In this document: positions 15,752 to 26,332 of the stretch, piece after piece
Layout of the letters: every line of letters begins with the position of its first letter
Numbering within the stretch: position 1 is the first letter of the stretch
Assembly: GCA_024227995.1 (NCBI GenBank)
Contig: CP100465.1
Coordinates: 992,001-1,056,000, forward strand
Direction of reading: 5' to 3'
DNA length: 64,000 nt
Origin: Halomicrococcus gelatinilyticus
GTDB lineage: Archaea > Halobacteriota > Halobacteria > Halobacteriales > Haladaptataceae
Program-made: the position numbers and the translations under genes
The notes under the pieces: generated by a model
The model's database searches: none
Seen by the model: only the letters and a program-made list of their open reading frames with translations
Told to the model about the DNA's origin: nothing

Positions 15752-17637
15752 GCGAGCGCAAGGAGTTCCGGGACCTCGCGCCGCCCGAAGAGGCACACGA
15801 GGCCATCGCGTCGCTCGACCTCGACCCCGACCCGGAGACGGTCCCGCTCGCGGACGCCCGCGGACGGGTGCTCGCCGAGCGCCTCGACGCCGACCTGGAC
15901 GTCCCGGGGTTCGACCGCGCGAGCATGGACGGGTACGCCGTCCGGGCACGGGACACCTTCGGTGCCGACGAGGCCGACCCCGCGAGCCTCGACCTCGTCG
16001 GGACGGTCCACGCCGGCGAGCGACCGGACGTCACGGTCGGCGAGGGCGAGGCCGCCGAGATATCGACCGGCGCGGTGATGCCGGACGGTGCCGACGCGGT
16101 CGTGATGGTCGAACGGACCGAGGAGGCCGACGGCGAGGTGCTGGTGCGCACCGGCCTCGCGCCGGGCGACCACGTGATGCTCGCGGGCGCGGACGTCGCC
16201 GCCGGCGAGCGCGCGCTCGGTCCGGGGACGCGGCTGACGTCGCGCGAGATCGGCCTGCTGTCGGCGCTCGGCGTCGACGAGGTGCCGGTCCGGGGCCGCC
16301 CGACGGTCGGCATCATCTCGACGGGCGACGAACTCGTCCGCCCGGGGTCGCCGGTCGACAGCGCCGCCGGCCAGATCTACGACGTGAACAGCTACACCAT
16401 CGCCGCGGCGGTCGAGGAGGCCGGCGGCGACCCGACGCTGTACCCCCACGCCGGCGACGACTACGACGAGATGGAGCGCATCCTGCTGGAGGCGGCCGAG
16501 GAGTGCGACCTCGTGCTCTCCTCCGGGTCGACGAGCGCCAGTGCGGTCGACGTCATCTACCGCGTCGTCGAGGACGGCGGCGAACTCCTGCTACACGGCG
16601 TCGCCGTCAAGCCCGGCAAGCCGATGCTCGTCGGGCGGTTGGACGATTCCGCGTACGTCGGCCTCCCGGGCTACCCCGTCTCCGCGCTGACCATCTTCCG
16701 GACGTTCGTCGCGCCCGCCATCCGCGACGCCGCGGGGCTGCCCGAACCGGCGACGGCGACCGTCACCGCCGAGATGGCGACCGAGGAGCGTTACGGCGAG
16801 GGCCGGACGCGACTGATGCCGACCGGGCTGGTCGAGGACGGCGCGGGGCGGACGCTCGCCTACCCGGTCGACAAGGGGAGCGGTGCGACGACCAGCCTCG
16901 TCGAGGCCGACGGGGTCGTCGAGGTGCCGGCGGAAACGGCCTACCTCGCCGAGGGCGAGACGGTCGAGGTACGGCTTTTCTCGCCGGACGTGCGCCCGCC
17001 GACGGCGTTCGGCGTCGGCGAGGACGACCCCGCCCTCTCGCGCCTGCTGGACCGCCTGGACCGCCCGCGCTACCTCGCGGTCGGGAGCCGGCAGGGCGTG
17101 CGCCGCCTGCGCGACGGCGTCCCGGACTTCGCCGTCGTGACCGGCGACGCCGCCACCGACGAACTCGACGCGACCGAACTCGGCAGCTACCGGCGCGAGT
17201 GGGGGCTGGTCGTCCCCGGGGGGAACCCCGACGACGTCACGGGCCTCGCAGACCTCGTCGACCGCGACCTGCGGTTCGTCAACCGTGGAACCGACTCCGG
17301 CCTGCGGACGGCGCTGTCGAACGCGGTCGCCGACCTCGCGGCGCAGCGCGGGGCGACCCGCCACGACCTCGTCGACGCCATCGACGGGTTCGAACTCGCG
17401 GCGAAGGCCCACGAGAGCCCCGCACGGACGGTCGCGGCGGGCGACGCGGACGCCGGCCTCGGCCTGCGCGCGACGGCCGCGAAGCTCGGGCTCGGGTTCG
17501 TCTCGCTGGGCGACCAGCGGGTCCGCGTGCTGGCGAACGACGAGCGGACGGCGAAACCGGGCGTCCAGCAGCTCGCGGCTGCCCTCGACGAGTCGCTAGT
17601 CGGTGTGCTGGACGGACTGGCCGGCGTCGAAGAGTAG
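15748..17637 (+). CDS. moeA: MoeA fused to a periplasmic-binding-like (LysR substrate type) domain
   Basis: A 629-residue protein. Residues 1-405 are a full MoeA (RASMDGYAVRARDTFGA, MPDGADAVVMVERT, IISTGDELV, LSSGSTSASAVD, AVKPGKPML). Residues about 425-629 form a PBP-like domain (RYLAVGSRQGVRRL, FVNRGTDSGLRTALSNAV, GLGLRATAAKLGLGFVSLG), which may bind molybdate/tungstate or a cofactor. SSGSTS replaces the TTGGSS loop seen in the first MoeA. The pair may handle molybdenum and tungsten separately, which is an inference. Its 3' end overlaps the convergent HAD gene by 42 bases. Confidence 0.93.
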   Translation: MSERKEFRDLAPPEEAHEAIASLDLDPDPETVPLADARGRVLAERLDADLDVPGFDRASMDGYAVRARDTFGADEADPASLDLVGTVHAGERPDVTVGEGEAAEISTGAVMPDGADAVVMVERTEEADGEVLVRTGLAPGDHVMLAGADVAAGERALGPGTRLTSREIGLLSALGVDEVPVRGRPTVGIISTGDELVRPGSPVDSAAGQIYDVNSYTIAAAVEEAGGDPTLYPHAGDDYDEMERILLEAAEECDLVLSSGSTSASAVDVIYRVVEDGGELLLHGVAVKPGKPMLVGRLDDSAYVGLPGYPVSALTIFRTFVAPAIRDAAGLPEPATATVTAEMATEERYGEGRTRLMPTGLVEDGAGRTLAYPVDKGSGATTSLVEADGVVEVPAETAYLAEGETVEVRLFSPDVRPPTAFGVGEDDPALSRLLDRLDRPRYLAVGSRQGVRRLRDGVPDFAVVTGDAATDELDATELGSYRREWGLVVPGGNPDDVTGLADLVDRDLRFVNRGTDSGLRTALSNAVADLAAQRGATRHDLVDAIDGFELAAKAHESPARTVAAGDADAGLGLRATAAKLGLGFVSLGDQRVRVLANDERTAKPGVQQLAAALDESLVGVLDGLAGVEE

Positions 17638-18258
17638 TTCGTCGAACGACTCGACGCGGTGGTCGCCGAGCACGCAGTGGCGACGGCTGGTCGGGCCGTG
17701 GCGCTCGACGTGGACGGCGTCGAGACCGGCGTTCCACGCCGCGCCGACGTCGCTGGCGCCGTCGCCGGCGAGGACGCCCCGCTCGCCGGCGGTCGCCCCG
17801 ATCTGGTTCATCGTGTGCTCGACCGGCGAGGGGTCGGGCTTCCAGCCGAGGTCCTCGTCGCAGCAGACGATGGCGTCGAACCAGTCGCGGATGTCGAGGT
17901 GGTCGATGACGGGGTGGGCGAGGAACGGCTGGCAGTGGGTGACCAGCCCCACGGGGCAGTCGAGGTCGGCGACGAAGGTGGCGTCGTCGAGCAGGTAGGT
18001 CTGTTCGGCGCGCACCTGCGGGTCCTCGACGTCGTGGAACGCCTCCCAGAACGTCTGCGGGTCGATGCCCCACTCGCGCAGCTGGGCGTCGCGCGACCCG
18101 CCGAGGCCGTGCCAGATTATCTCCGCCTCGCGGTCGGAGAACTCCCGACCGAGACGGCCGCTCACGCGGTCGAACACCTCGCGGGTGTACGACCACTCGG
18201 TGTCGATGAGCGTGCCGTCGAGGTCGAGCAGCCAGAAGTCGTACTCGCGGGCGACCAT
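17596..18258 (-). CDS. HAD-superfamily hydrolase (phosphatase-like)
   Basis: A 220-residue HAD protein. Motif I is DFWLLDLDGTLIDTEW at residues 7-22 with nucleophile Asp, motif II is the Thr of GLVTHCQPF, motif III is the Lys of LGWKPDPSP and motif IV is AGDGASDVGAA. The alpha-helical cap after motif I (VFDRVSGRLG, WHGLGGSRDA) resembles phosphoglycolate phosphatase-type enzymes. The substrate is not known. ATG at 18258 was chosen because the family starts a few residues before motif I. It is convergent with and overlaps the moeA-PBP gene. Confidence 0.85.
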   Translation of the reverse strand: MVAREYDFWLLDLDGTLIDTEWSYTREVFDRVSGRLGREFSDREAEIIWHGLGGSRDAQLREWGIDPQTFWEAFHDVEDPQVRAEQTYLLDDATFVADLDCPVGLVTHCQPFLAHPVIDHLDIRDWFDAIVCCDEDLGWKPDPSPVEHTMNQIGATAGERGVLAGDGASDVGAAWNAGLDAVHVERHGPTSRRHCVLGDHRVESFDELLFDAGQSVQHTD

Positions 18259-18420
18259 CGGGACTGTGCACGTAGCACCTCGGCACTGATAAGCATTTTT
18301 ACCAGACCGCGACGCGGTCGACGCGCCCGTCGCCACCGGACCGGTCCCAGCACGCCAGTGGCGCGATCGACTCCGCGTGGACCACGCCCCTTCAAGAGCA
18401 ACGGCGACGACGTCTCACCC

Positions 18421-19500
18421 ATGACGAAGCAGGAGCGACTGGACGAGTTCCTCGACGAGCGCGACCTCGAATCGGTCTGGTTCGCCGAACCGAACTCCTT
18501 CGCGTGGCTGACCGGCGGCAGCAACGTCGTCGACCGCGAGGGCGACGTGGGCGTGGCGGCCGTGGGCTACGACGGCGACGGACTCCGGGTCGTCACGAAC
18601 GACATCGAGGCCGACCGCCTCCGCGACGAGGAACTCGACGGCGACGTTCCCGTGGCGGAGTTCGCCTGGTACGAGTCGACGCTGGCGGACGCGGTCGCAG
18701 AGCACGCCGACGAACCCGCAGCGGCGGACTTCGACGTGCCGGGGTTCGCGTCGGTCGACGCCTCGCCGCTGCGCCAGCCGCTCACCGACGAGGACGCCGA
18801 CCGGTATCGCGACCTCGGCGTCGAGACGGCGAGCGCCGTCGAGGCCATCTGTCGCGAACTGGAGTCGTCGGACACCGAGCGCGACGTCGCCTCCGCCGTC
18901 CGGGGCGCGCTCGACGCCCGCGGCATCGAGACGCCCGTGGTGCTGGTCGGCGGCGGCGAGCGCGCACGGCAGTACCGCCACTACACGCCGACCGACGCGG
19001 AACTGGGCGAGTACGCGCTCGTGTCGGTCACGGCCGAGCGGGGCGGCCTCCACGCGAGCCTCACCCGGACCGTGGCGTTCGACCCGCCGGAGTGGCTGGC
19101 GAACCGCCACCACGAGGCGGCCATCGTCGAGTCGACGGCGCTCGTCGCCACCCAGATCGTCGGCGGTCTGAGCGGGCGCGCGTCGTCGGTGTTCGACGCC
19201 ATCCAGGCGACGTACGAGCACCTGGGCCACCCCGACGAGTGGCAGCGCCACCACCAGGGCGGCGCGGCGGGCTACGCCGGCCGCGAGTGGATCGCCACGC
19301 CGTCGACCGACGCGGAGATTCGCCTGCCGATGGCGTACGCCTGGAACCCGACGGTGAAGGGCGCCAAGAGCGAGGACACCGCGCTCGTCGGAGAGGACGG
19401 CCTGGAGATACTGACCCGGACGGGCGACTGGCCGACCAGGCCAGTGGACGCATACGACTACGAGGGGTCGATTCCGCGCCCGGCCGTCCTGGAACTCTGA
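18421..19500 (+). CDS. M24 (pita-bread) peptidase-like protein lacking most metal ligands
   Basis: A 359-residue protein with the two-domain layout of Xaa-Pro peptidases: a creatinase-like N domain (WFAEPNSFAWLTGGSN) and a pita-bread C domain (HASLTRTVAFDPPEW, KSEDTALVGEDGLEIL). By motif alignment, the two Asp ligands are replaced by Ser (about 202 and 213), the ligand His motif GHGIG is replaced by QGGAAG near 279-284, the first Glu is Asn309, and only Glu318 in SEDT remains. It is therefore unlikely to be a metallopeptidase and may bind a peptide, nucleoside or other ligand. It is divergent from the HAD gene. Confidence 0.75.
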   Translation: MTKQERLDEFLDERDLESVWFAEPNSFAWLTGGSNVVDREGDVGVAAVGYDGDGLRVVTNDIEADRLRDEELDGDVPVAEFAWYESTLADAVAEHADEPAAADFDVPGFASVDASPLRQPLTDEDADRYRDLGVETASAVEAICRELESSDTERDVASAVRGALDARGIETPVVLVGGGERARQYRHYTPTDAELGEYALVSVTAERGGLHASLTRTVAFDPPEWLANRHHEAAIVESTALVATQIVGGLSGRASSVFDAIQATYEHLGHPDEWQRHHQGGAAGYAGREWIATPSTDAEIRLPMAYAWNPTVKGAKSEDTALVGEDGLEILTRTGDWPTRPVDAYDYEGSIPRPAVLEL

Positions 19501-19576
19501 CCTGGTTCGACGCTCGTCGAAGGTAAGTTCGACGGGTTAGGATACCTTTTTACAGGAGGGGACGGACGTACCCGGC

Positions 19577-21835
<2,259 letters not shown>

Positions 21836-21891
21836 CCGCGAGGAGCGAGCGGACTTTTTTGGTGTCTTCGTGAGCGACGCGAACGAAGGTT

Positions 21892-21912
21892 CGGGAGAGC
21901 TTCGCTCTCCCG
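21892..21912. terminator. Hairpin in the segment between the two maeB-end copies
   Basis: CGGGAGAGC (21892-21900) and GCTCTCCCG (21904-21912) form a perfect 9-bp stem with loop TTC, followed by GGTGGAGATTTTT. It could be a terminator for maeB or part of a small mobile or repeated element. Confidence 0.5.
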
Positions 21913-22048
21913 GTGGAGATTTTTGCGCGAGTGGTGCCCGCAGCGCGAAAGCGCGAGGACACCCGAGCGGAAAAAGGTCCAAGCGACATCGTGAACCTGG
22001 CCGGCGTGGCGGTCGTCGACGCCCAGCAGAGCGAGTAACCGCGAGCGA

Positions 22049-22083
22049 CGAGCGGGCCGTGCCCGCTCGGGACGACCTTTTTG
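22049..22083. terminator. Strong hairpin and T-run after the second maeB-end copy
   Basis: CGAGCGGGC (22049-22057) and GCCCGCTCG (22061-22069) form a perfect 9-bp stem with loop CGT, followed by GACGACCTTTTTGGG. It lies between maeB and the convergent gene ending at 22098 and probably stops transcription from the maeB side. Confidence 0.6.
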
Positions 22084-22097
22084 GGGAGAGAGCGCCC

Positions 22098-22508
22098 TCA
22101 GGGAGCGGAGCGGGCCGGTTCGGCCGTCTCGCGACCGGCGAAGAGCCGTTTCTGGGGGATGACGGTGAACGCCTTCGCCACGCCGCCGTCGTGGGCCCGC
22201 CAGGTCGCAGAGAAGTGGACCGGGTAGTCGTCGGGCGCTCGCTCGCGGAGGTCGGCGACCGCGCGTTCGAACGCCTGGACGTCGAACTGCGCGGCGGGGA
22301 CGAAGTCGGACTCGACGACCAGCGCGCCGCTGTTGGGTATCCGGTCGGCGCGCCCCTCGCAGGCGCGCTCGAACGCGCTCGCCAGGGCGGGGAGGTCGGT
22401 GTCCAGCGGCAGGTTGACGTACGCCTGGTAGTAGTCCGGCCTGTCGCGACGACGCTTCACCGCTCGTGACAGCGTTCCGAGAAGTCGACGGCTCGTGGAG
22501 GATATCAT
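22098..22508 (-). CDS. Small basic-to-neutral protein of unknown function
   Basis: A 136-residue protein with an Arg-rich N terminus (SSTSRRLLGTLSRAVKRRRD) and a body of alternating strands and helices (YYQAYVNLPLDTDLPALAS, FDVQAFERAVADLRERAPDD, VHFSATWRAHDGGVAKAFTV). I recognise no family, though it looks like a conserved haloarchaeal protein. The ATG at 22508 is preferred to upstream in-frame starts because an inverted repeat and low coding character lie just before it. It converges with maeB and diverges from the small membrane gene at 22644. Confidence 0.6.
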   Translation of the reverse strand: MISSTSRRLLGTLSRAVKRRRDRPDYYQAYVNLPLDTDLPALASAFERACEGRADRIPNSGALVVESDFVPAAQFDVQAFERAVADLRERAPDDYPVHFSATWRAHDGGVAKAFTVIPQKRLFAGRETAEPARSAP

Positions 22509-22511
22509 TCG

Positions 22512-22540
22512 CGTGCCAGCCTCAGGGGACTGCTGGCACG
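22512..22540. promoter_or_regulatory. 9-bp perfect inverted repeat just before the 22508 gene
   Basis: CGTGCCAGC (22512-22520) and GCTGGCACG (22532-22540) pair perfectly around an 11-base loop. The repeat starts four bases upstream of the minus-strand ATG at 22508, so it is either an operator at the transcription start or a hairpin in the 5' leader. Confidence 0.55.
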
Positions 22541-22643
22541 GAGACGTGGTAGTCCTTTCGCTGTGCGTCCGGCGGTCCGTCGACCGACCCGGGAACGGCT
22601 CGAACTCCGCAGGGACTTTCCGCCGACGACCGGACGAACGGGT

Positions 22644-22850
22644 GTGAACGACCGCTACCGGACTGCCGTCTCGCTCGGCGCGCTCGCCGTCCTGGTCCTG
22701 GTCGCCCTGTTCGGCGTCGGCGAAGCGTCGCTCTGCGTCGGTCACCGGACCCACTGTGTCCCCGTCGGGACCGCCGGCCGCGAACTGCTGTTCGGCGCGC
22801 TGGTGGCCGTGGCGCTGGTCGCGCTGGTCGTGCGGAAGCGAACGCTGTGA
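22644..22850 (+). CDS. Small two-helix membrane protein
   Basis: A 68-residue protein with two hydrophobic segments (TAVSLGALAVLVLVALFGVG and ELLFGALVAVALVALVV) joined by a loop with two cysteines (SLCVGHRTHCVPVG), and a basic tail (RKRTL). No family is recognised. GTG at 22644 is preferred because the in-frame residues before it are Arg-rich and lie in the divergent promoter region. It ends 54 bases from the convergent RNase H gene. Confidence 0.5.
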   Translation: MNDRYRTAVSLGALAVLVLVALFGVGEASLCVGHRTHCVPVGTAGRELLFGALVAVALVALVVRKRTL

Positions 22851-22903
22851 GGTCGACGGGCGCGAGAGAAAATCGGGACGGGGAAGCGACCGACGGTTCG
22901 AGG

Positions 22904-23536
22904 TCAGTCGCTCGCGTGGCGGTTCGAGCGGGACGGCGGCGGAATCTGTGCCTCGCTCGAATCGGGGGCGTCGGGGAGCAGGCACCGGTCGGGTTCGCGG
23001 TTCACGTGGGCGTACTGGTCCGGCGAGTTGGCTAGCGGGTGCGCCGGGTTCTGCTCGCTACGGACGCGCGCGGCCCGGAGCTCGCCGAATCCGGCGATGC
23101 GGGCGCGGATGCCGCGCCAGTGGTGCTTGGTCGCCGCGGGGACGGTGAACCGCCGCGGGGGACGGGAGTCCGACCGCCGGTAGGCGAGGACGGCGTTGTT
23201 GACGTTCGCCGCGAGGTCGTCGTGGTCGACGAGTACGCCGACGCGGGTGTCGTCGGGTGCGCGCGCCGAGAGGATGTCGAGGCCGAGGTGGAGCGCGCGG
23301 TACTCGGCGACGTTGTTGTCGGGGACGTCGTCCGGCAGCGATAGCCGGGCGACGCGTTCGCCGTCGCGCGTCTCGATGATGACGCCGAGCCCCCCGTCGC
23401 CGGAGTCGTGACTGAACGAACCGTCGGTGGCGACGTAGAAGTCACGATGGTGGGTGTGCGGGGGGTGTGCGATGTGCGGCGTGGGCGACTCGTCGAACAG
23501 GTCCCGTAGCGGGGGACGCCGGCCGTGAACGGCCAT
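22904..23536 (-). CDS. rnhA: Ribonuclease H (type 1-like)
   Basis: A 210-residue RNase HI-like protein, which removes RNA from RNA-DNA hybrids. The catalytic acids are in YVATDGSFSHDSG (Asp near residue 38), NNVAEYRALHLGL (Glu near 75) and VLVDHDDLA (Asp near 100), with a C-terminal NPAHPLANS that resembles the HNxxAD motif. The C-terminal 60 residues are longer than in the bacterial enzyme. ATG at 23536 is preferred to 23611 because the latter reads through the divergent promoter region. Confidence 0.82.
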   Translation of the reverse strand: MAVHGRRPPLRDLFDESPTPHIAHPPHTHHRDFYVATDGSFSHDSGDGGLGVIIETRDGERVARLSLPDDVPDNNVAEYRALHLGLDILSARAPDDTRVGVLVDHDDLAANVNNAVLAYRRSDSRPPRRFTVPAATKHHWRGIRARIAGFGELRAARVRSEQNPAHPLANSPDQYAHVNREPDRCLLPDAPDSSEAQIPPPSRSNRHASD

Positions 23537-23602
23537 GTTCGAGTTGCCGCTCTCGCCGTACTTAACTCTGGGGTCGCCCACGGTACCGGAGCACGCGACG
23601 AT

Positions 23603-23642
23603 TGGTAGCACGAGCTATGCTTCGTGCTACCATAGATATTTA
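23603..23642 (+). promoter_or_regulatory. 11-bp perfect inverted repeat and TATA box of the dpp operon
   Basis: TGGTAGCACGA (23603-23613) and TCGTGCTACCA (23622-23632) pair perfectly around an 8-base loop. The TATA box AGATATTTAAA follows at about 23634-23644, some 28 bases before the ATG at 23668. The repeat reaches the position where TFB contacts DNA, so it looks like an operator for the transporter operon. Confidence 0.7.
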
Positions 23643-23667
23643 AATGACAACGCGTAATGTCGCAACT

Positions 23668-25305
23668 ATGCCAGAAGAGCAGCTAGATCGACGGACGTAT
23701 CTCAAGTTCGCCGGCGGTGCAGCCGCGTCGGCTGCGCTGGCCGGTTGTGCTGGCGGCGGCGACGGGACGACGACTGGGACCACGTCGGACGACGGCAGCG
23801 GTGACGGAGACGGCGACGGTGACGTCGACGGCGGCCCACCTGAAGACTTCTCGGTCACGATCACCCAGGGACAGATGCCGTCGACGCTCGACCCGCACAA
23901 CCACCGCGAGACGACGACGGACAACGTCGTCCTCCAGGCGTACGAGGGACTGCTCGCGCGCGACAAGGACGGCAAGATCGTCAAGCGACTGGCGACGGGG
24001 TACGAGCGCGTCGAGGAGGGGACGGTGAAGTTCACCATCCGCGACGGTCCCACCTTCCACAGCGGCGAGGACCTGACACCCGAGGACGTCGCGTACAGCG
24101 TCAACCGCGTCGTCGACCCGGAGGTCGGACTGGAGGGCGGATTCGAGAGCCCGCAGCGCGACCAGCTCGCCGGCGTCACCGGCGCCGAGGTCGTCGACGG
24201 CGAGCGCGCAGTTCGGGTGAACTCCGACGGCATCAACCCCATCGTGTTCGCGCAGTTCGCCTCCTACTGCGACGTCATGCAGAAGCAGTGGGTGCAGGAC
24301 CACGAGAAGAAGTACATCGCCAAGAACATGAACGGGACCGGCCCGTTCGAGCTCACGGACTACAACGAGAGCGTGAAGGTCGTCTTCGAGCGCAACGAGG
24401 ACTACTGGCAGGAGAACGCGGCCATCTCGAAGCTCACGTTCAACGCGGCCAAGGAGTCGAGCACGCGCGTCAACCAGCTCCTGAACGACGAGACCGACAT
24501 CGTGGTCAACGTTCCGCCACAGGACGCGTCGCGGGTGAAGCAGTCGGGCAGCGCCAGCCTCGCGCCGGTGCCGAGCACGCGCATCATCTACAACGCGATG
24601 CGCTACGACGTCGAGCCGTTCTCCAGCCCGGAGTTCCGCCGTGCGATGAACCTCGCTATCGACCTGGAGAGCATCATCGACAACGTCCTCTCGGGATTCG
24701 CCGACCAGACGGGCCAGCCGACGCTCGAAGGCTTCACGGGGTACAACGACGACGTCGGCCCGTACGAGACCAACAAATCGAAAGCCGAGGACCTCGTCGA
24801 GGAGAGCGGGCACGCCGGCGCGAGCATCACCCTGCACACGCCGGTCGGTCGCTACCTCAAGGACGTGGAGATCGCCCAGGCGGTCGCCAGGCAGATCGAC
24901 GAGTTGAGCAACGTCAGCTGTAGCGTCAACCAGCGCGACTTCAACACGCTCGCCGGGGAGCTGACCGACGGCGACCTGGAGACGAGTCCGAAGTTCTACC
25001 TCATCGGCTGGGGGAACGCGACGTTCGACGCCACCCAGACCATCCTCCCGCTGCTGACGACGGACGGCGCGCTCACGTCCTACTCGAACGAGGAGGTCGA
25101 CACGCTGATGTCCGAGGCTCAGAGCATGGCGGGCGGGTCGAACCGCCAGTCGAAGCTGAAGGAGGCGAACAAGCTCCTCCACGACGAGGCGCCGTGGATC
25201 TACCTCAATCGTCAGTACAGCGTCTACGGCGTCAGCGGGCGTCTGCAGTGGGACGCGCGCCGTGACGAGCGCATCGAAGCGTACGCGATCTCGCCCAGCA
25301 GCTAA
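23668..25305 (+). CDS. dppA: Peptide-type ABC transporter substrate-binding lipoprotein (DppA-like)
   Basis: A 545-residue extracytoplasmic binding protein of the SBP_bac_5 family. Its N terminus has a twin-arginine signal (LDRRTYLKFAGGAAASAALA) and a lipobox ending GC, then a Gly/Thr/Asp-rich linker, so it is exported folded by Tat and anchored by lipid. The body has family motifs (LDPHNHRETTTDNVVLQAYE, FTIRDGPTFHSGEDLTPEDV). The ATG at 23668 is chosen because the TATA box would overlap the upstream ATG at 23644. First gene of a five-gene operon; the ligand may be a peptide, but nickel or sugars are possible in this family. Confidence 0.92.
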   Translation: MPEEQLDRRTYLKFAGGAAASAALAGCAGGGDGTTTGTTSDDGSGDGDGDGDVDGGPPEDFSVTITQGQMPSTLDPHNHRETTTDNVVLQAYEGLLARDKDGKIVKRLATGYERVEEGTVKFTIRDGPTFHSGEDLTPEDVAYSVNRVVDPEVGLEGGFESPQRDQLAGVTGAEVVDGERAVRVNSDGINPIVFAQFASYCDVMQKQWVQDHEKKYIAKNMNGTGPFELTDYNESVKVVFERNEDYWQENAAISKLTFNAAKESSTRVNQLLNDETDIVVNVPPQDASRVKQSGSASLAPVPSTRIIYNAMRYDVEPFSSPEFRRAMNLAIDLESIIDNVLSGFADQTGQPTLEGFTGYNDDVGPYETNKSKAEDLVEESGHAGASITLHTPVGRYLKDVEIAQAVARQIDELSNVSCSVNQRDFNTLAGELTDGDLETSPKFYLIGWGNATFDATQTILPLLTTDGALTSYSNEEVDTLMSEAQSMAGGSNRQSKLKEANKLLHDEAPWIYLNRQYSVYGVSGRLQWDARRDERIEAYAISPSS

Positions 25306-25345
25306 CGCCATGCAGGGTCGTTCGCCGACGAGGAGGCGGTCGTAG

Positions 25346-26332
25346 ATGTCGATGGGTCGATTCCTGCTCAAGCGCGGGCTCCAGGGCGTCTTCGTCATCT
25401 GGGGCGTCGTCACCGTGGTGTTCCTGCTCCGGTTCGTCACGCCGGGCAGCGCCATCACGTACATCGCCCCCCTCGACGCGAGCCCGGAGACCAAACGCCA
25501 GATAGCGCACGAAATCGGCCTGAACAGGCCGATATACGTCCAGTACGTCGACTACCTCCTCGGCCTGTTGCAGGGCGACATGGGCTACTCGTACATCAAC
25601 GGCGTGCCAGTGACCGATCGCGTCTTCGGTCGCCTGCCGGCGACGCTCGAACTGGCCGTCACGTCGAGCATCGTCGCCGTCGTCCTCTCGATCCCGCTGG
25701 GCGTCGTCAGCGCGACGCATCGCCACGAACCGGCCGACTACGCGGCGACGACCTTCTCGCTCGCGGGCATCAGCACGCCGAACTTCTGGCTCGGCATCAT
25801 GCTCGTCCTGGTAGTCGCCGTCGGCGGTCCGATGCCGACGAGCCGGCGGGTCGTCGGCTTCGCTCCCGCGATGGCGACGCTGGTCACCGAAGGGAGCACG
25901 AGCGGCATCGTGACGTGGCTCCGCCACATCACGCTCCCCGCGATAACGCTCGGAACGTACTTCACAGCGCTGATCACGCGGCTGACCCGGAGCGGGATGC
26001 TGGACGAACTCGGCAAGACCTACGTCCGGGCGTCGCGGGCGAAAGGGCTCCCCGAGACGCTGGTGCGGTACAAGCACGCGCTACGGAACACGCTCATCCC
26101 GGTGATAACCGTGCTCGGCCTGCAGCTCGGGACGCTCATCGGCGGCGCGGTCATCACCGAACAGGTGTTCGCCTGGCCGGGTCTCGGGCAGTTGCTCATC
26201 GATGCCATCAACGCGCGCAACTGGCCGGTGATACAGGGCGCGCTCATCGTCATCGGGACCGGATTCATCGTGTTGAACATCGTCGTCGACGCGCTGTACG
26301 CCTACATCGACCCGCAGGTGGTCAACGAATGA
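25346..26332 (+). CDS. dppB: Peptide-type ABC transporter permease DppB
   Basis: A 328-residue inner-membrane permease with about six hydrophobic segments. The N-terminal segment and RFVTPGSAITYI are typical of DppB/OppB; the EAA-like loop that contacts the ATPases is YVRASRAKGLPETLVRYKHA near residue 230, and the end VVDALYAYIDPQV is the usual DppB finish. A GGAGG-type Shine-Dalgarno stretch lies just upstream (about 25330-25335). Its stop overlaps the start of dppC (ATGA). Confidence 0.93.
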   Translation: MSMGRFLLKRGLQGVFVIWGVVTVVFLLRFVTPGSAITYIAPLDASPETKRQIAHEIGLNRPIYVQYVDYLLGLLQGDMGYSYINGVPVTDRVFGRLPATLELAVTSSIVAVVLSIPLGVVSATHRHEPADYAATTFSLAGISTPNFWLGIMLVLVVAVGGPMPTSRRVVGFAPAMATLVTEGSTSGIVTWLRHITLPAITLGTYFTALITRLTRSGMLDELGKTYVRASRAKGLPETLVRYKHALRNTLIPVITVLGLQLGTLIGGAVITEQVFAWPGLGQLLIDAINARNWPVIQGALIVIGTGFIVLNIVVDALYAYIDPQVVNE

